From Hymenopellis radicata (lineage: Eukaryota; Basidiomycota; Agaricomycetes; Agaricales; Physalacriaceae): 59,530 nt of DNA. Below the pieces are notes generated by a model. The model was not told where the DNA came from. It did not search any database and saw only the letters and a list, made by a program, of their open reading frames with translations. Of this stretch, positions 1-10,640 are shown piece by piece. Location of the stretch: the NCBI GenBank assembly GCA_015501595.1, contig JADNRX010000333.1, forward strand, positions 1 through 59,530. The letters run 5' to 3'. The position numbers were made by a program, and so were the translations under genes. Numbering within the stretch: position 1 is the first letter of the stretch; every line of letters starts with the position of its first letter.

Positions 1-384
1 CCTGTAGCTAGGTTATAGAAGTCCTACAGTAAGAGACGTTAGTGTCGGGAAACGAAAGGTAATTGCACAGGACGTACTAGCCCTTCTTTCCCATCGGTCG
101 CAGTCGAACTGTATAACAGAGCCCGCATCCTCAAAGAACCTGAGTCCATCCCATACACACGTCGTGTAATCCTCTTCTTCGTCCACCAACATCCCACAGC
201 ACTCCAACATCGCAACGCCCATCTCCCGCCACTTTATAACGTGCATGAAAAACATCTGCTCCAAGAGCTCGGTTTGCGCCGACGACGTCTGTAGCGCGAG
301 CCGCCTGAGATGCGGCAGCTGCTGTTTCGTCCTAGGATTGCTCGGCTCAACAGCGACGTACTCCAAAATCGTGTGAGGGAGGCC
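1..384 (-). pseudogene. F-box/LRR protein, C-terminal fragment (copy 1 of a dispersed family)
   Basis: On the minus strand 366-13 stays open and gives a 117-aa piece reading ...LALQTSSAQTELLEQMFF... followed by VIKWREMGVAMLE and an acidic DEEEDYTT stretch. The same piece recurs at complement 46948-47335, on the plus strand at 36659-37066 and, more diverged, at complement 4879-5320. The copies keep the order HHD.P.TILEYV, LALQTSSAQ, KWREMGVA. The 36-37 kb copy continues upstream into F-box and LRR-like sequence, so this is read as the 3' end of that family. Homology is lost upstream at about 385, and no F-box is present here. It is a fragment, probably non-functional, and may continue beyond the window edge. 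Confidence 0.6.
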
Positions 385-862
385 ATGATGGCCTGCTCAT
401 GCCAGTGCAGGTTTTGTGAAGATTCCGACCACCAGTTTCTGCCGTCTCCTAGGCCCCTTATTCTCAACAGTTCTGAATGCCTATCGTGGCATTCGGCGTA
501 CTGGGCGCACATCAGCTTGCTCGACGTTGAAGAAAGATAGAACTTTACGGCTTACATCAAGTAAAATGGGAAAGACCCAGCTCATCATCTCATTCCAGTT
601 CTAAAAATCGCGTGGGGAAGTGCGCGTCCGCCGCCGTTTAGATCGACAGTGTGGTAGATGCCCTTTGAATCCAAACTGAAACTCCAAGTCGGACCTAAGC
701 GCATAGAACAACACCGTCACCGGCAGTCGCCAAGGCTAGTATTATACCTACGACTGTATGGGTCAGACGGAGCCAACATAGGACGAAACGAATACTCCAA
801 GCTAAAGCCATCGTGGTCAAAGCGAGAAAACCAACCGATCACGTGTCCGCCGCGACTTTGTC
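385..862. other. no recognisable gene; junction between F-box fragment and LINE remnant
   Basis: Short open frames occur on both strands, but none has a recognisable motif or a match to other copies in the window. The interval may hold eroded reverse-transcriptase sequence belonging to the RNase H frame downstream; I could not show this. Confidence 0.4.
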
Positions 863-2404
863 TTGGTGGCTCAAGGATGGACACCAGGAGCACAGCGTCA
901 ATGGCGTCAGGTCTCTGAATGCCTTGGTCAACTTCGGTTGCGCTGGCTGTTCTCCGGCGATCTTGCCCTGTTAGTGCCTCGGACGATACGCCAGCAGTAC
1001 GCCGAGGACTACATACGTGCCCTGCCAATTTGGACTTTTGCTTCGCGGGGACCATCTCTTCTTCCACATGGCAATCGCGTGTGGGCCTCGGACGGCTCTA
1101 TGTCTCCCGCATCGGCCATAGTCACTGCTCCGAAGAATGTCACAGCAGCAGTGGCTGGTGCTGCGAACATTGTCGTTCGAGTACCAGGATGGAACAGCTC
1201 GATATTGCACGGTGAGCTGATGGGTGGTGTTATGTCTTTGTTACTGTGCAACCCGGCAGATAGCCACATCCACGCAGACTTGCTATCACTTGTCAACTTT
1301 GTCAGTGATACCCGCTCTGGCGATAAAGCCGATGACCGCCTCCGATACTGTAACGCCCGCTCATATTTCCGGTGGATACAAGCGTGTGTGCGACGGCGCC
1401 CATCGACGATGGTACACCACGTCAAGGCACATACAGATGGACGTTCCCTACCGTCACGTTTAAATGCTGAGGCGGACAGGCTGGCATCCTCAGCACAACG
1501 TTCACTCTCCACACTTCTAGCGGCGCCAGTTCCCTCTTTCCTCATGAATCCGTACACCTTCTATGCTCCACAGCACGGATGGATCGAATCCAACATCCAA
1601 CAGTTCGTCGACGAGCTGTTGGTGCGGAAGACAGTCCAAGTGTTGGAGTCGCGGCATCTGCGACTCAGACACGAGCTCTACGATCCTCGCCCGCCTCCAC
1701 AGTACCCGTATGTTCGTGCCACATCGGCATACACAGCGGTGGTCCAGCTCTATGCGAGGTGTGGCCAGCTTCCGACGGGCGATCGTTTAGCGTCTCGTGG
1801 TTTGGCCGCACGAAGCCTGTGTCGGTATGGGTGTCGAACAATCGACGACGAGCATCACATCTTCATCGAGTGTCGGAGGTTCCATAAACTTCGCGAGGAA
1901 GCTACGGTGAGCGTATCAAGACTCACAGCGACGAGGATTGATGATACGTTAGGTGTAGGTGTACATGGCGATTTTGGTCCGCTACGAACGGCAGCTGAGC
2001 TGCTGTTCTCGCGCGATGGTTCGGTATGGCCGCTTGGGAGCTCAACATATTACCTGGGCTACCTGCCTCCGCTGGACGCGCTCCTTTCGGCGGTCCGGTT
2101 TGACACGGTCATCACCCGGGAAAAATTCTTGTCTGGTATAAGTAAAGGGTGGCACTATAGTGGGATAAGGCTGGCTTCAAGGATTTTCGGATTGTATCAG
2201 AAAGAGAGGCGGGATGCGGAGATTAAACGGACGGATAGAACCATGATTACTTTACCTTATTGGGTCCGTCGAGGCGCTTTGTCCTTAGTCACTTGTTTGG
2301 CGGAGGCGGATATCACAACTTCTCATTCTCATTTTCAACCGCCATCATCGCTCATGGTCTTTCACTGGTCAAGTAAGCCCGCCGCACATGTCTTGCACTT
2401 TTGA
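863..2404 (+). CDS. C-terminal part of a LINE-type retroelement polyprotein: RNase H plus CCHC zinc motif
   Basis: A 513-aa open frame carries a type I RNase H domain. WASDGSM (Asp77), LHGELMGG (Glu118), HIHADLLSLV (Asp139) and HVKAHTDG...NAEADRLAS (His190, Asp205) match the family order D-E-D-H/D. It is followed by a CCHC motif, CRYGC...HHIFIEC (Cys320, Cys324, His332, Cys337), of the type found after RNase H in fungal and other LINE polyproteins. RNase H removes the RNA strand of the RNA:DNA hybrid during reverse transcription. No reverse transcriptase or endonuclease lies upstream, so the copy is 5'-truncated, as is common for LINEs. The true in-frame start is unknown and the first ATG is only the first methionine. 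The last ~60 codons have lost family character and overlap exon 1 of the F-box gene downstream. Confidence 0.8.
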   Translation: MVAQGWTPGAQRQWRQVSECLGQLRLRWLFSGDLALLVPRTIRQQYAEDYIRALPIWTFASRGPSLLPHGNRVWASDGSMSPASAIVTAPKNVTAAVAGAANIVVRVPGWNSSILHGELMGGVMSLLLCNPADSHIHADLLSLVNFVSDTRSGDKADDRLRYCNARSYFRWIQACVRRRPSTMVHHVKAHTDGRSLPSRLNAEADRLASSAQRSLSTLLAAPVPSFLMNPYTFYAPQHGWIESNIQQFVDELLVRKTVQVLESRHLRLRHELYDPRPPPQYPYVRATSAYTAVVQLYARCGQLPTGDRLASRGLAARSLCRYGCRTIDDEHHIFIECRRFHKLREEATVSVSRLTATRIDDTLGVGVHGDFGPLRTAAELLFSRDGSVWPLGSSTYYLGYLPPLDALLSAVRFDTVITREKFLSGISKGWHYSGIRLASRIFGLYQKERRDAEIKRTDRTMITLPYWVRRGALSLVTCLAEADITTSHSHFQPPSSLMVFHWSSKPAAHVLHF

Positions 2405-3949
2405 GACTCTGCTCACTTATCCTTCAAATAGCTCCAGAACGCCGAATTGGACATGTTCACCTCGAGCCCATTCCTGTCGAAATCTATCATGAAATCTTCA
2501 CCTACATCGAACCATCTGGAGAATTTTCGGAAGCCGACTGTCGGGAAACATTCTCCTCCATTGCTGGCGTCTGCAGGTTCTTTGCTGCAGAGGCTCTCCC
2601 GCGTGTTTTCCATTCCTTTCACGTCGCCTGCCACGCGCCTGGGAGTCGTAATGCGATGAAGCTGTGCAGAGAAATAAAGAACGACAGGCCGCTTGCCTCT
2701 CATATTGCCACTCTCATTCGAGAGTGCGTTCTCACTGGCTGGGTGTTCGACGAAGAGAACCAGACCGAGGAAGCTGCGCTCGCTGCTCTGCTGAATCTTG
2801 TTCGGAAGGCGATTCAGAAGATGCCGGAACTGGAGAGCATCAAGCTGGATAATTGCCGCATATCGAATGCCATGATGAAGCTCGTCTGTCAAGCGGCAGG
2901 CCTTCGTTCGTTGCATCTCCATCAGTGTCGCCCAACAAGTCTGGTAGACGACCGACTTTGGGACAAGCTATCCTCAGCGCGTATTGTCGACCTCACGCTC
3001 ATTTACCTGGAGTATGAGGCAAACGAAATCGAGACCAATGCTATAATTTCCCATCTTCCCTTCCAGCATCTCGTCTCCTTGAAAACGAACCATCGTGGGC
3101 TATTGGACGCCGTTTCTGTTAGCCCATGCCACCTCCAGCGCCTCGAAATCACCAATTTCATATACATCCTGGAAGACCTCGTAGATCTCGCCGCCGTCCT
3201 TAAGCCCCTTCCTCTACTGACCCATCTCAGCATTCACCGGTTGACTAACTACTTGCCCCTCGCATTCCATAACGTTCATTCCATGCCTGGGAATTTCACA
3301 GGAATATCTCTTCCTTCGCTTCGGTCTCTCCTCTGTCCAGGGAGTATAGCTGCAGCGTTTTTATCCCCAGCGCCAGGATCACTGGTCCACATTGATCTCA
3401 CAGGGACACACGTCGCTCAGAGTCCTTCATCTGACGTACAGATCCCGTGGCGTTTTCCTACACTCGACAACGTGTATGCGGACAGTCTAGAAGAGCTGAC
3501 GATCCCTAGGCGAGGCCTTGCCAAAGGATCTTTCCCGTTCAATCACCCGCACCCACATCTGAGAAAGCTCGCGATCAACCTCGCCAATGCATTTAATGTC
3601 CTCGCCTCAGTGTTCTCGTTGCCAAGCTCTCAATTTGTCATAGGTTCTTAAAGCAGTATGTGTTGCTACTCCAACTGCAAACATCCCTCCACTCCTCGAA
3701 ATATCGTTCGCGTCGGGGACCGACATGAAATGGACTTTGGATTTGCCCTCACAGCGTGACGAGATCCAGTCTTTGACCCCGTTCTTCCCCACACTCCGTG
3801 AAGTACGGCTTGGAGAGTATGTACGCTGGGATCTTGTTAAAGGGAGCTGGGAGCCCACTATCCTACAGCCGAAGAAGATGCGGCTTCTCATGGCGGAGTT
3901 TCCAGAAGAGTGTAAGGATTATCGAGGCTGTTTCGCTCGCTATTGTTAA
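2354..3949 (+). CDS. F-box/LRR protein (two exons, probable frameshift or unseen intron near its 3' end)
   Basis: The F-box reads LEPIPVEIYHEIFTYI...FSSIAGVCRFFAAEALPRV and is followed by LRR-like repeats. Such proteins recruit substrates to SCF ubiquitin ligases through Skp1. Proposed start: ATG 2354, exon 1 2354-2372, 59-nt intron 2373-2431 (GTAAGC...AATAG), joining in frame as MVFHWST-PERRIG. The intact F-box gene at 37.7-39.4 kb has an intron at the same place relative to the F-box, which supports this model. The frame runs open to 3651. Frame +2 then continues from about 3655 to 3949 with plausible family sequence (TPFFPTLREVRLGEY) resembling the C-terminus of the other gene. The frame change at about 3640 is either a short intron with a weak donor or a frameshift. 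The closest homologue in the window is complement 37708-39412. Confidence 0.75.
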
Positions 3950-4099
3950 ATTGAAAACTTCTTGTTCCGCATTTTGTAGCAACGTACAGAGGAGCGTCGA
4001 AGTATACTGATCATACAACAAAGAACCTAGAATATTTAGGACATCTTTGACCTTTACCTTCCTCATACCCGAATTCATGTTCCTCGTCTTATCCTGTGG
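3950..4099. other. short spacer, nothing recognised
   Basis: AT-rich 3' flank of the F-box gene, with no supported feature. Confidence 0.4.
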
Positions 4100-4960
4100 C
4101 ACTAGCGACGACTCGCGATCTCCTCTCTTCCTCCGACCGCATACTAGCAAGCAACCGTTCCGCCTCCTCGGCCCTCACCCTCATCCGACAGCTCGCCGTT
4201 CACCCTATCCAACTCCCTCTTATCGCTGTCCGCCTTCAGCTCATCTTTCCGAATGATAAATTGTGCGGCCTGGCGCCATCGCTTGGCATCGTCCTCAAGC
4301 AATGCACTGTTCGAGGAAAGTCGTGAGCCCTGAGGATTGAAGCACGGTGTTCGAGGAAGCGGATGAGGCGTTTTGGGGCGTCACCGTTTTATTGGTGCAG
4401 GACTGTCTTTGGAGAAGCGAAATCTGGACGTCCTTTTGCGCGAACTCGGTGCACTTGTCGGATAGCTGGCGTTTGAGGTCGTGAATTGTTTGCCCAGCGG
4501 TTAGACTGGCAGGCCTGAACGCCCATCGAAGCCCCGGCGCGTGGAATTTACAAGTCTTTTACAGGTCGCCGTTATCGTCGACGACAGAGATGATGACGGT
4601 TATCAAGGCGCGAGAGCACTGCTTCAAATGCTCATTGGGGCTGGATGAGCTGGAGTAACGTCAAAGCCAATTTTGACCACAACCAGGATCCTGTCGAAAG
4701 CCATGAGTACCAAGTACCCAAAGATAGGGAAAGAACAATGCACGTCATGCACATCGTCAAGCTCGTCATCTTCGGGATGTTGTAATTCCATATCCTACGC
4801 AAATTCGTTTTGATAAAACTGCGCCACAATAATTATTTGAGAAACTTACCAGAATCTTATCCCTATCATTTTCCTCGATCACTTCAGGGGAACGTTCGAC
4901 GTATTCGACGGGTTCGGCACCCACTCTGGTCGGCTCCAAGCTTCCCGTTGTCGACTCTTC
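4100..4960 (-). pseudogene. decayed spliced gene for an acidic/coiled-coil protein of unknown function
   Basis: Read from about 4960 down, the minus strand gives an acidic exon-like stretch (EPVEYVERSPEVIEENDRDK) ending at a GTAAGT donor near 4850. Then comes MELQHPEDDELDDVHDVH with a hydrophobic tail, then charged heptad-like sequence (TIHDLKRQLSDKCTEFAQ), then after a frame change LLEDDAKRWRQAAQFI. Each piece has protein-like composition but they lie in different frames with stops between. I do not recognise the family. It is probably a gene broken by frameshifts; a functional gene with several tiny introns is less likely. Confidence 0.35.
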
Positions 4961-5783
4961 CTCCTTTCAATTTTTAGCTTCATAGGACCCATCATCAGAA
5001 CGCTTGTACACGTTGTCGGGTTGACCTTCGGCAGTCTGCCCAGATGTATCGATAGATGTAGCGCGGCGCGCTTGGGGCAAGGAGAACTCTCCAGCATCGC
5101 AACGCCCAGCTCCCGCCACTTTAGTACGCGCGTCGAAAACATCCGCCCCAAGAGCTCGATTTGCTCCGACTACGTCTGTAGCGCGAGATGCCTGAGATGC
5201 GGCAGGTGCTGTTTCATGCTGTTTCATCCTAGGATTGCTCGGTTCACTAGTGACATACTCCAAAATCGTGTGAGGGAGGTCATGATGTGTCGTCCGTGAT
5301 CTAAGCAGATTGATATCCATCAGCGCGAAAGTGCCGGTGTACTACGCTCTGTTGAAAGTAATAGTTCACCAACGACGAGTCGATCCGCAGCTCTCGTTCC
5401 TCATGTCGCGCAAGTCCCAAGGATCAAACCTTGGTTTCCTGAACAACCGCAGAGAAACTAACGGATTTTCAAAGGCGCCGATCATAAAGCCTATAGACAT
5501 GTGGTTCGCCCGGAAGAGTATTGTTAGGAACCCCGCAACGGGCGAGCATTGTGTCTATATAGCTTTGCTCGCAGTATGGTTGTCCAGAGACAGGAGTTAG
5601 ACAGGGAAAGGGCGCGCCATCTAGAAGAAGTGCGTAGCAGGATGGCATGGGCATTCCGTACAGAATGTAAGCATTCAGAGAAGAAGGGTGCGGAGATGAT
5701 GCAGCGGGGCGAAGTGAGGTCGGCGAGCGCAGTGAAGATTTCTGAGAGGATCTAGTTTGGCATGGTGTCCATTTCAGGACCAT
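4879..5783 (-). pseudogene. F-box protein pseudogene (copy 2), N-terminal F-box part plus diverged C-terminal part
   Basis: Minus-strand 5783-5469 encodes a worn F-box region (ILSEIF-like residues, then SRWRALSLSNSCLW in another frame), matching fragments at 25580-25817 and 36061-36400. Minus-strand 5320-4879 encodes the family C-terminal region (HHDLPHTILEYV; in another frame KWRELGVAMLE). Frames change several times and the LRR middle is missing, so it is a pseudogene. The 3' end diverges from the other copies after MLES and passes into the decayed gene at 4100-4960. The stretch at 5281-5320 preserves the uninterrupted sequence into which the 187-bp insert and the KDZ element jumped in copy 4. 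Confidence 0.6.
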
Positions 5784-6029
5784 TTTAAAAGAAGGGAATA
5801 ACTTTTCGCGGAACGATATACAGAGGTTGATGAAGAGATGGTTTCATTGTCAATCACCTGGGGCAGGGACTTTTTCAATCAGAGATTGAATATTCCGTGT
5901 TCTCCGTGTTTCGGCTTTTCTTCCACGTTCACGCGTTCACGCCTCGTCCTTCGTCGGATTCTGGTTCGCTTGAACCAGCACTTCATCACCTGCGGCTAAT
6001 TGGCATGATTCAACTTTAATAACAGCACT

Positions 6030-8399
6030 CTACTGCTGAGAATGCGCTGGCTCTCACTCTTCGCGATGGTTTCTTGTGTGCCTCCTCCTTTTCTGTCAGT
6101 CGTCTGTGCGTAATTCATCTCTGCGTGCTCATGCGATGAGACTGATGTCCTTCTTTTATTCTCCAACCTCCCATTTCCTTGCCAATTCTCTCTTTACCAA
6201 GTCTGTGCGGAAGGCAACTAGTTATACTTACTCATGTCTTCGGACAGTGGCCCCTTGTCCTAACGGATATGGAACCTCTTCAACTTGGCCCTGAATGAAT
6301 TTTTACATGGGGATGTTGAAATCGGGCACGACACTGCTGTGCTTTTTTTACTCTCTTGCCTTTTTGCACCTAACATTGTGTTGATAGGCTGTGCATAAGC
6401 AGTGGTGATCTACGTCCTTCCGTCCTTTATCTACGCCTAAGACGTTAGACATGCCGAATACCCCTCGTGTCATGTTCCCCTCTTCAGGCTCTTACGCTTC
6501 GGAGTAGGTCGGCTTACTTTTCCACGGCCACTTATCGTCCTCGAACGTCACCTCGAAGGTCGTCGTTTACTAATTATCGATCGTACACCGGACCGACAGC
6601 ATCGGGGAAAGTTCAATCTCCCATTTCATCTTAGAGAAGGCCAGCTCTCGCCTTGCACAAGTAAGGACAGTAGAAATCCTCGAAGATTCTGTGGCCACTT
6701 GTCCTACCGGAAAGGTGCGTCGATTATATATTTGCCATCGCTTGATAACGCTTTTTTTTCATGGACGGTACCAATTTCGTGCCTTGGTGGCTGTGCAGGC
6801 TCAGGGTGTCCGCGCTCCCTATGGCGGACACTGGACAGTCGACAACTTGGAAATAGAACGTTACTCCTACGACGGGTTTCGATCCATGCTTGTTGAAGTT
6901 TCAATACTGGTTTGGGAATCACACACCGGGTGGTATATTCCTCCGAGGCCCCATGGTCCACTGGATATGGTGTCTCATTCCTCCTTTCCCACCACTTTTT
7001 CCGGAAAGAGGCGGCAGAGGTTCAATCTCCGCTGAAATTTTTCGGAGGCTGTGCTCCTTTCCTTCTTGCATCGCTTTTCTTTGCGCTAACGCAGGAAGAC
7101 GCATCTTCGTGCAAGGAATAGCTATTCTTTTGAGCAGGTAGATGTGTTTATCGTGCTGACTCCCGATTGTGTTAACGTTACGAGTAGTACGCAGCGACAG
7201 GTAAGTCGTGCCGTGTCCCCTCTGTCCCCTCGTAACGCATTCATCAAGGTTACTCTATTTTCCTTATCCGCCGAGGCCACTTATCCTATCGGAATGGGGG
7301 CTCGTGAATCCAGCGTGTTGGTAGACTTTTTGCAGACCAGGTCGGTTATTAAGTCCTCAGTCGACTGTTTGCATGCGGAGTAGGCTGCAGTGGAGAGACG
7401 ACTTGTCCTATCGGATCGGCGGCTCAGTAATGCACTTTCTCTTCCGTTGTTTTTAGGTCTGCGTACATGGCTCGGGCGTAGGCTGGCGGAGTGGCTTGTC
7501 CTCGGTGCAATTTCTTTTATTTCTATTGCTTGGGGGACCGTCATACCTCTTCGAGTGTCGCTTTCTTGTGCCATGGAACGTCAAAATCGAATTGGTAGAC
7601 AAATTCTCCTAATGTGAGTGGGACATCAGATTCATCACGCATCCCCCACAGCCGAGTCGCGCGAGCAGTGGTTCCCATGTTGCCGGTGGTTCGACTTACG
7701 AAGATGTGTCCCTCTCGGTCACCTCTCCTTGAATTCGTGCCTCCATTCTGTTCACGCGCGACGGTGACCTGCATGGTGCGTTATCAATTTCTCAACTTGG
7801 ATTGTCCGTGATGCCCGGATACCTCCGTTTGACACCAGGAGTTTCAACATAGTTGACAGACCAAGTCGTCTCCCATCAGTCATGTCCGGCACACGCACGC
7901 GAAGAAGACCCTCAGGCGTTAGAAGAGGATGAGCTCCCCAACGACAGCGGAACGCGCTCTGGAGGACACTTCCTGCACCATCAATCCTGCTTCCTCGAAT
8001 CGGGTGGGACGTAAATTTGCAGCGAGTAGACGGCTTGAGTCAATCCGGGTGAAATATTTCCGAGGTCCACTTGTCTGAGCGGATATGGCACCTCAATAAA
8101 TAGGTTGCCCGTGACCTTTTTTTATGTCGTCAAAATTCAATCTCCGATCGAAAGTTTTCAAAGACCGTGCTCCTTTCCTTCTTGCGGTCGCGTGGAGCGA
8201 ATACGTCTTCGTCCTCGGGATACTCTTGGCTCTGTCTCACTCACCCAATGTTGACGTTTCGCTAACTCGACAACCGGGACGATAGCTTCGTGAGGGTGTG
8301 GACAACAATTTTTTTCATTGTACTTTCTGCTCACATGGCTCGGTATACCAGGCTCTTCTTGCTGTCTTCCTGCACCGGGTCTAATTCTTTAGTGACCTA
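6030..8399 (+). repeat. composite repeat copy A, left arm: array with tRNA-Arg-like motifs
   Basis: This stretch is collinear with the reverse complement of about 33300-35950 and partly with that of 18760-19010. Within it a ~30-nt motif recurs in the same orientation at 6247-6278, 6691-6719, 6945-6976, 7273-7303, 7393-7424 and 8062-8094; a weaker copy is near 7485. The form is GAGGC-ACTTGTCCTAYCGGATA-GGCGCCTC. The core TGTCCTAACGGATATGGCG resembles the D-arm/A-box of eukaryotic tRNA-Arg (TGGCCTAATGGATAAGGCG). Copies at 6945 and 8062 are followed 60-75 nt later by B-box-like GGTTCAATCTCC / ATTCAATCTCC and a T run. No long protein frame is supported. Confidence 0.55.
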
Positions 8400-8632
8400 C
8401 TGTACACTTTAATTCAATTCGTCGGTCACGGGTCACAGAGGATCCGAAATCGACGAAAAGTCACAAGGGTCACAGCGAAAATTGAGAAAAAGTCCCCGGC
8501 GGGGCCCCCGCCAGCCTCCCGCCGCAGCTCCGCTGCGGCGGCAATTACCATATATGGTAAGTCAACGAAACGAAAATTTCGTCAGAGCGGTCACAGGTCA
8601 CATGGACCGACGAATTGATTGAAAGTCTACAG
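8400..8632. mobile_element. Tc1/mariner-type MITE, TA target duplication
   Basis: A 233-bp insert flanked by TA (8398-8399 and 8633-8634). The ends are inverted repeats: the left starts CTGTACACTTTAATTCAATT and the right, reversed, starts CTGTAGACTTTCAATCAATT, continuing to CGTCGGTC. It contains no coding capacity. Its ends resemble those of the inserts at 19014, 19274 and 54193. Confidence 0.8.
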
Positions 8633-8743
8633 TATCGAAGTCTGCGTCTCGAGGAAGCAAGGTGTGCTTCGTCGTCTCTTTCCACGACTGCGGACTTGAA
8701 CGGGTATATGCCACTATTTACGTTTACGCGGGCGGGTTCTCAT

Positions 8744-9719
8744 TAGAGACCTCAACGAGTCACCGAGTCACCGAGTCATCTGGTGACTCGACTCGCCTCG
8801 GGCACCTCGGAGTTCGGACTCGCGTGATTCGCGAGTCACGTAGTCACGAGTCTGGTCGCGAGTCTGAGTATGGCTCTGCCGACTGCGAGTCATCATATGA
8901 TGACTCGCAAATATTTAGCTATGTATTTTAGCTAAATTTACAAATTTTTACTGAGTTAAACGGACCAATGTGTAGCTCAAACGAGCCATGCGCAACTATT
9001 TCGCCTGATCCGGCGATCCGGCCCGAGATCCGAAAGGACGCGTAAGCGTCTGATCGGGTCGTTTCTCTTGCTTCCTCCCACCACCTCAACCACCCAGGAT
9101 GCGACGATTGTCGCTCCTGCTGCCCCGACGATTGTCGGGCAGCCTCTGGACTGTGGATTTTGGCTCTGGCTCTGTGCCGGACGTGCTGCTGCTGTCTCTG
9201 TGACAGCAGCACAGACACGACGACGACAAGACCATAGCAACGGACCCAACGACGACCAGGAGGACAGCAACACGACAACGACGCGATGGAGAGGAGGATG
9301 AGATGGAGAGGAGGATGAGATGGAGAGGCGGATGCGATGAAGCGAAGGACACGAGCAGAGGAGGACGCGACGACCACAACCACTCCCTCCACTACCACAA
9401 CCACTCCCTCCACCACCCCCACCATTTCCTTTCCTTTCCACCATTACCCCCACCCCATCCTCATGCCCAGCTGACTGTCCCCGTGCCATTGCCCGGGGAT
9501 GCTCGCTGAGCATGAATACTGGGAGGTGATGGACTCGCGAGTACTCACGAGTATCCGAGATGACTCGGACTCATGGTGAGTACTCGCGAGTGGACTCGCG
9601 ATGACTCGTGAGTCACCGCGAGTCGAGTCCGACGCGAGTCTGAACTGGACTTCTTTTTGCGTGAGTACTCGCGTCGCGAGTCGCGAGTCTGACTCGCGTC
9701 GGACTCGTTGAGGTCTCTA
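8744..9719. mobile_element. non-autonomous hAT-type element, 976 bp, 8-bp target duplication GTTCTCAT
   Basis: Perfect 18-bp inverted ends TAGAGACCTCAACGAGTC are flanked by GTTCTCAT at 8736-8743 and 9720-9727. The empty site survives in copy B near 27305-27320 (ACGGGTTCTCATGACG), which confirms the boundaries. Both subterminal regions are packed with GACTCGCGAGT-like palindromic words. The middle (about 8940-9520) is GA/CT-rich, has open frames only through low complexity, and has no transposase. Confidence 0.9.
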
Positions 9720-9727
9720 GTTCTCAT

Positions 9728-10640
9728 GACGTGAGTCGTCTATTACATTGAGAGATTACCTTAACTCGAGGCGACTTGGCTTATCCGGGCGCCTCATTGT
9801 TGAGCGTTCCTAAGATGTATTTTTGGTTTTCAATGTGTACAACTCTTGAAGATGTTAGTGAGCACTACCGTGACGTGGCGTGCCTTTTACTTATTCTGCC
9901 TAGGAGAAGGAGATACGAGGCGACTTGTCGTACCGGAACGGCGCCTCAATTAGTAGAGACGCAGCGAAATACGTTTTTGTGTACGAGGAAAGGGTTGCTT
10001 CAACCTGCGAGCTCGAGCTCAGTGTTAAGTTGCATTGAAGTCTTTGAAGAGGATTGGTTCATTCGATTAGTTTTGATACCGCCCCACGATTACAGGGCAT
10101 CGATGATGGTGTGAAGTTGTTCGTAATGTTTGATCCTGGCGGTGCGTCTTTTGAAAGCACGAATAGAGGAGAGATCGAGGCGACGTGTCCTACGGGATAT
10201 GGCACCTCGATCGGTTCTTGTTGAAGAAATTACTTTTCGTGTCTGGCACGGCAGATTTGCGTCTTTTGTTTCCAACAGTGCGCAGACAAGATCCTTCCAA
10301 GTCGCTGGGGCTCGACGTGGTGATAGCGTAATAGGTGTGATTTTTGCTTGGCCCAACAATCGTTCACTGATGGACTCCGATGCCTTTTCAATTCTTTCGT
10401 ACGAGGCAGATACGTGGGTGGTCCAGCCCCGTCTATTACATGGACTCGGATACGGAATGATCTCAAAAGTATTAGGTTGCTTACCGGATGGACTCTGCGT
10501 GCACAGAGGAAGCTGATCTCCGAAGTTTCCAAGTAACAGGTTGCGAGACGCTCTCAGTGCACGGCACCACATTTCCACATGCGTGCCGTCTATACTCCCG
10601 CATGTTCCCACCATCATAACCACCGCACGGACCACATCAC
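9728..10640 (+). repeat. composite repeat copy A, left arm continued
   Basis: The tRNA-Arg-like motif recurs in plus orientation at 9768-9795, 9917-9947 and 10177-10208. The minus strand 10635-10090 is open for 181 aa and contains GSIDGTHV, reminiscent of the IDGTH motif of PIF/Harbinger transposases, but the flanking residues do not support that family. Confidence 0.45.

Noticed and set aside
6247..6278. True tRNA-Arg gene
   Set aside because: Only the D-arm side is recognisable; no anticodon stem, T-arm or matching acceptor stem is present.
8928..9513. Long minus-strand frames in the 8744-9719 element
   Set aside because: Low-complexity GAGGAT/CTCC sequence keeps several frames open; no domain.
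10090..10635. PIF/Harbinger transposase (GSIDGTHV)
   Set aside because: Only the IDGTH-like words fit; residues after it do not follow the family and no DDE partner motifs are visible.
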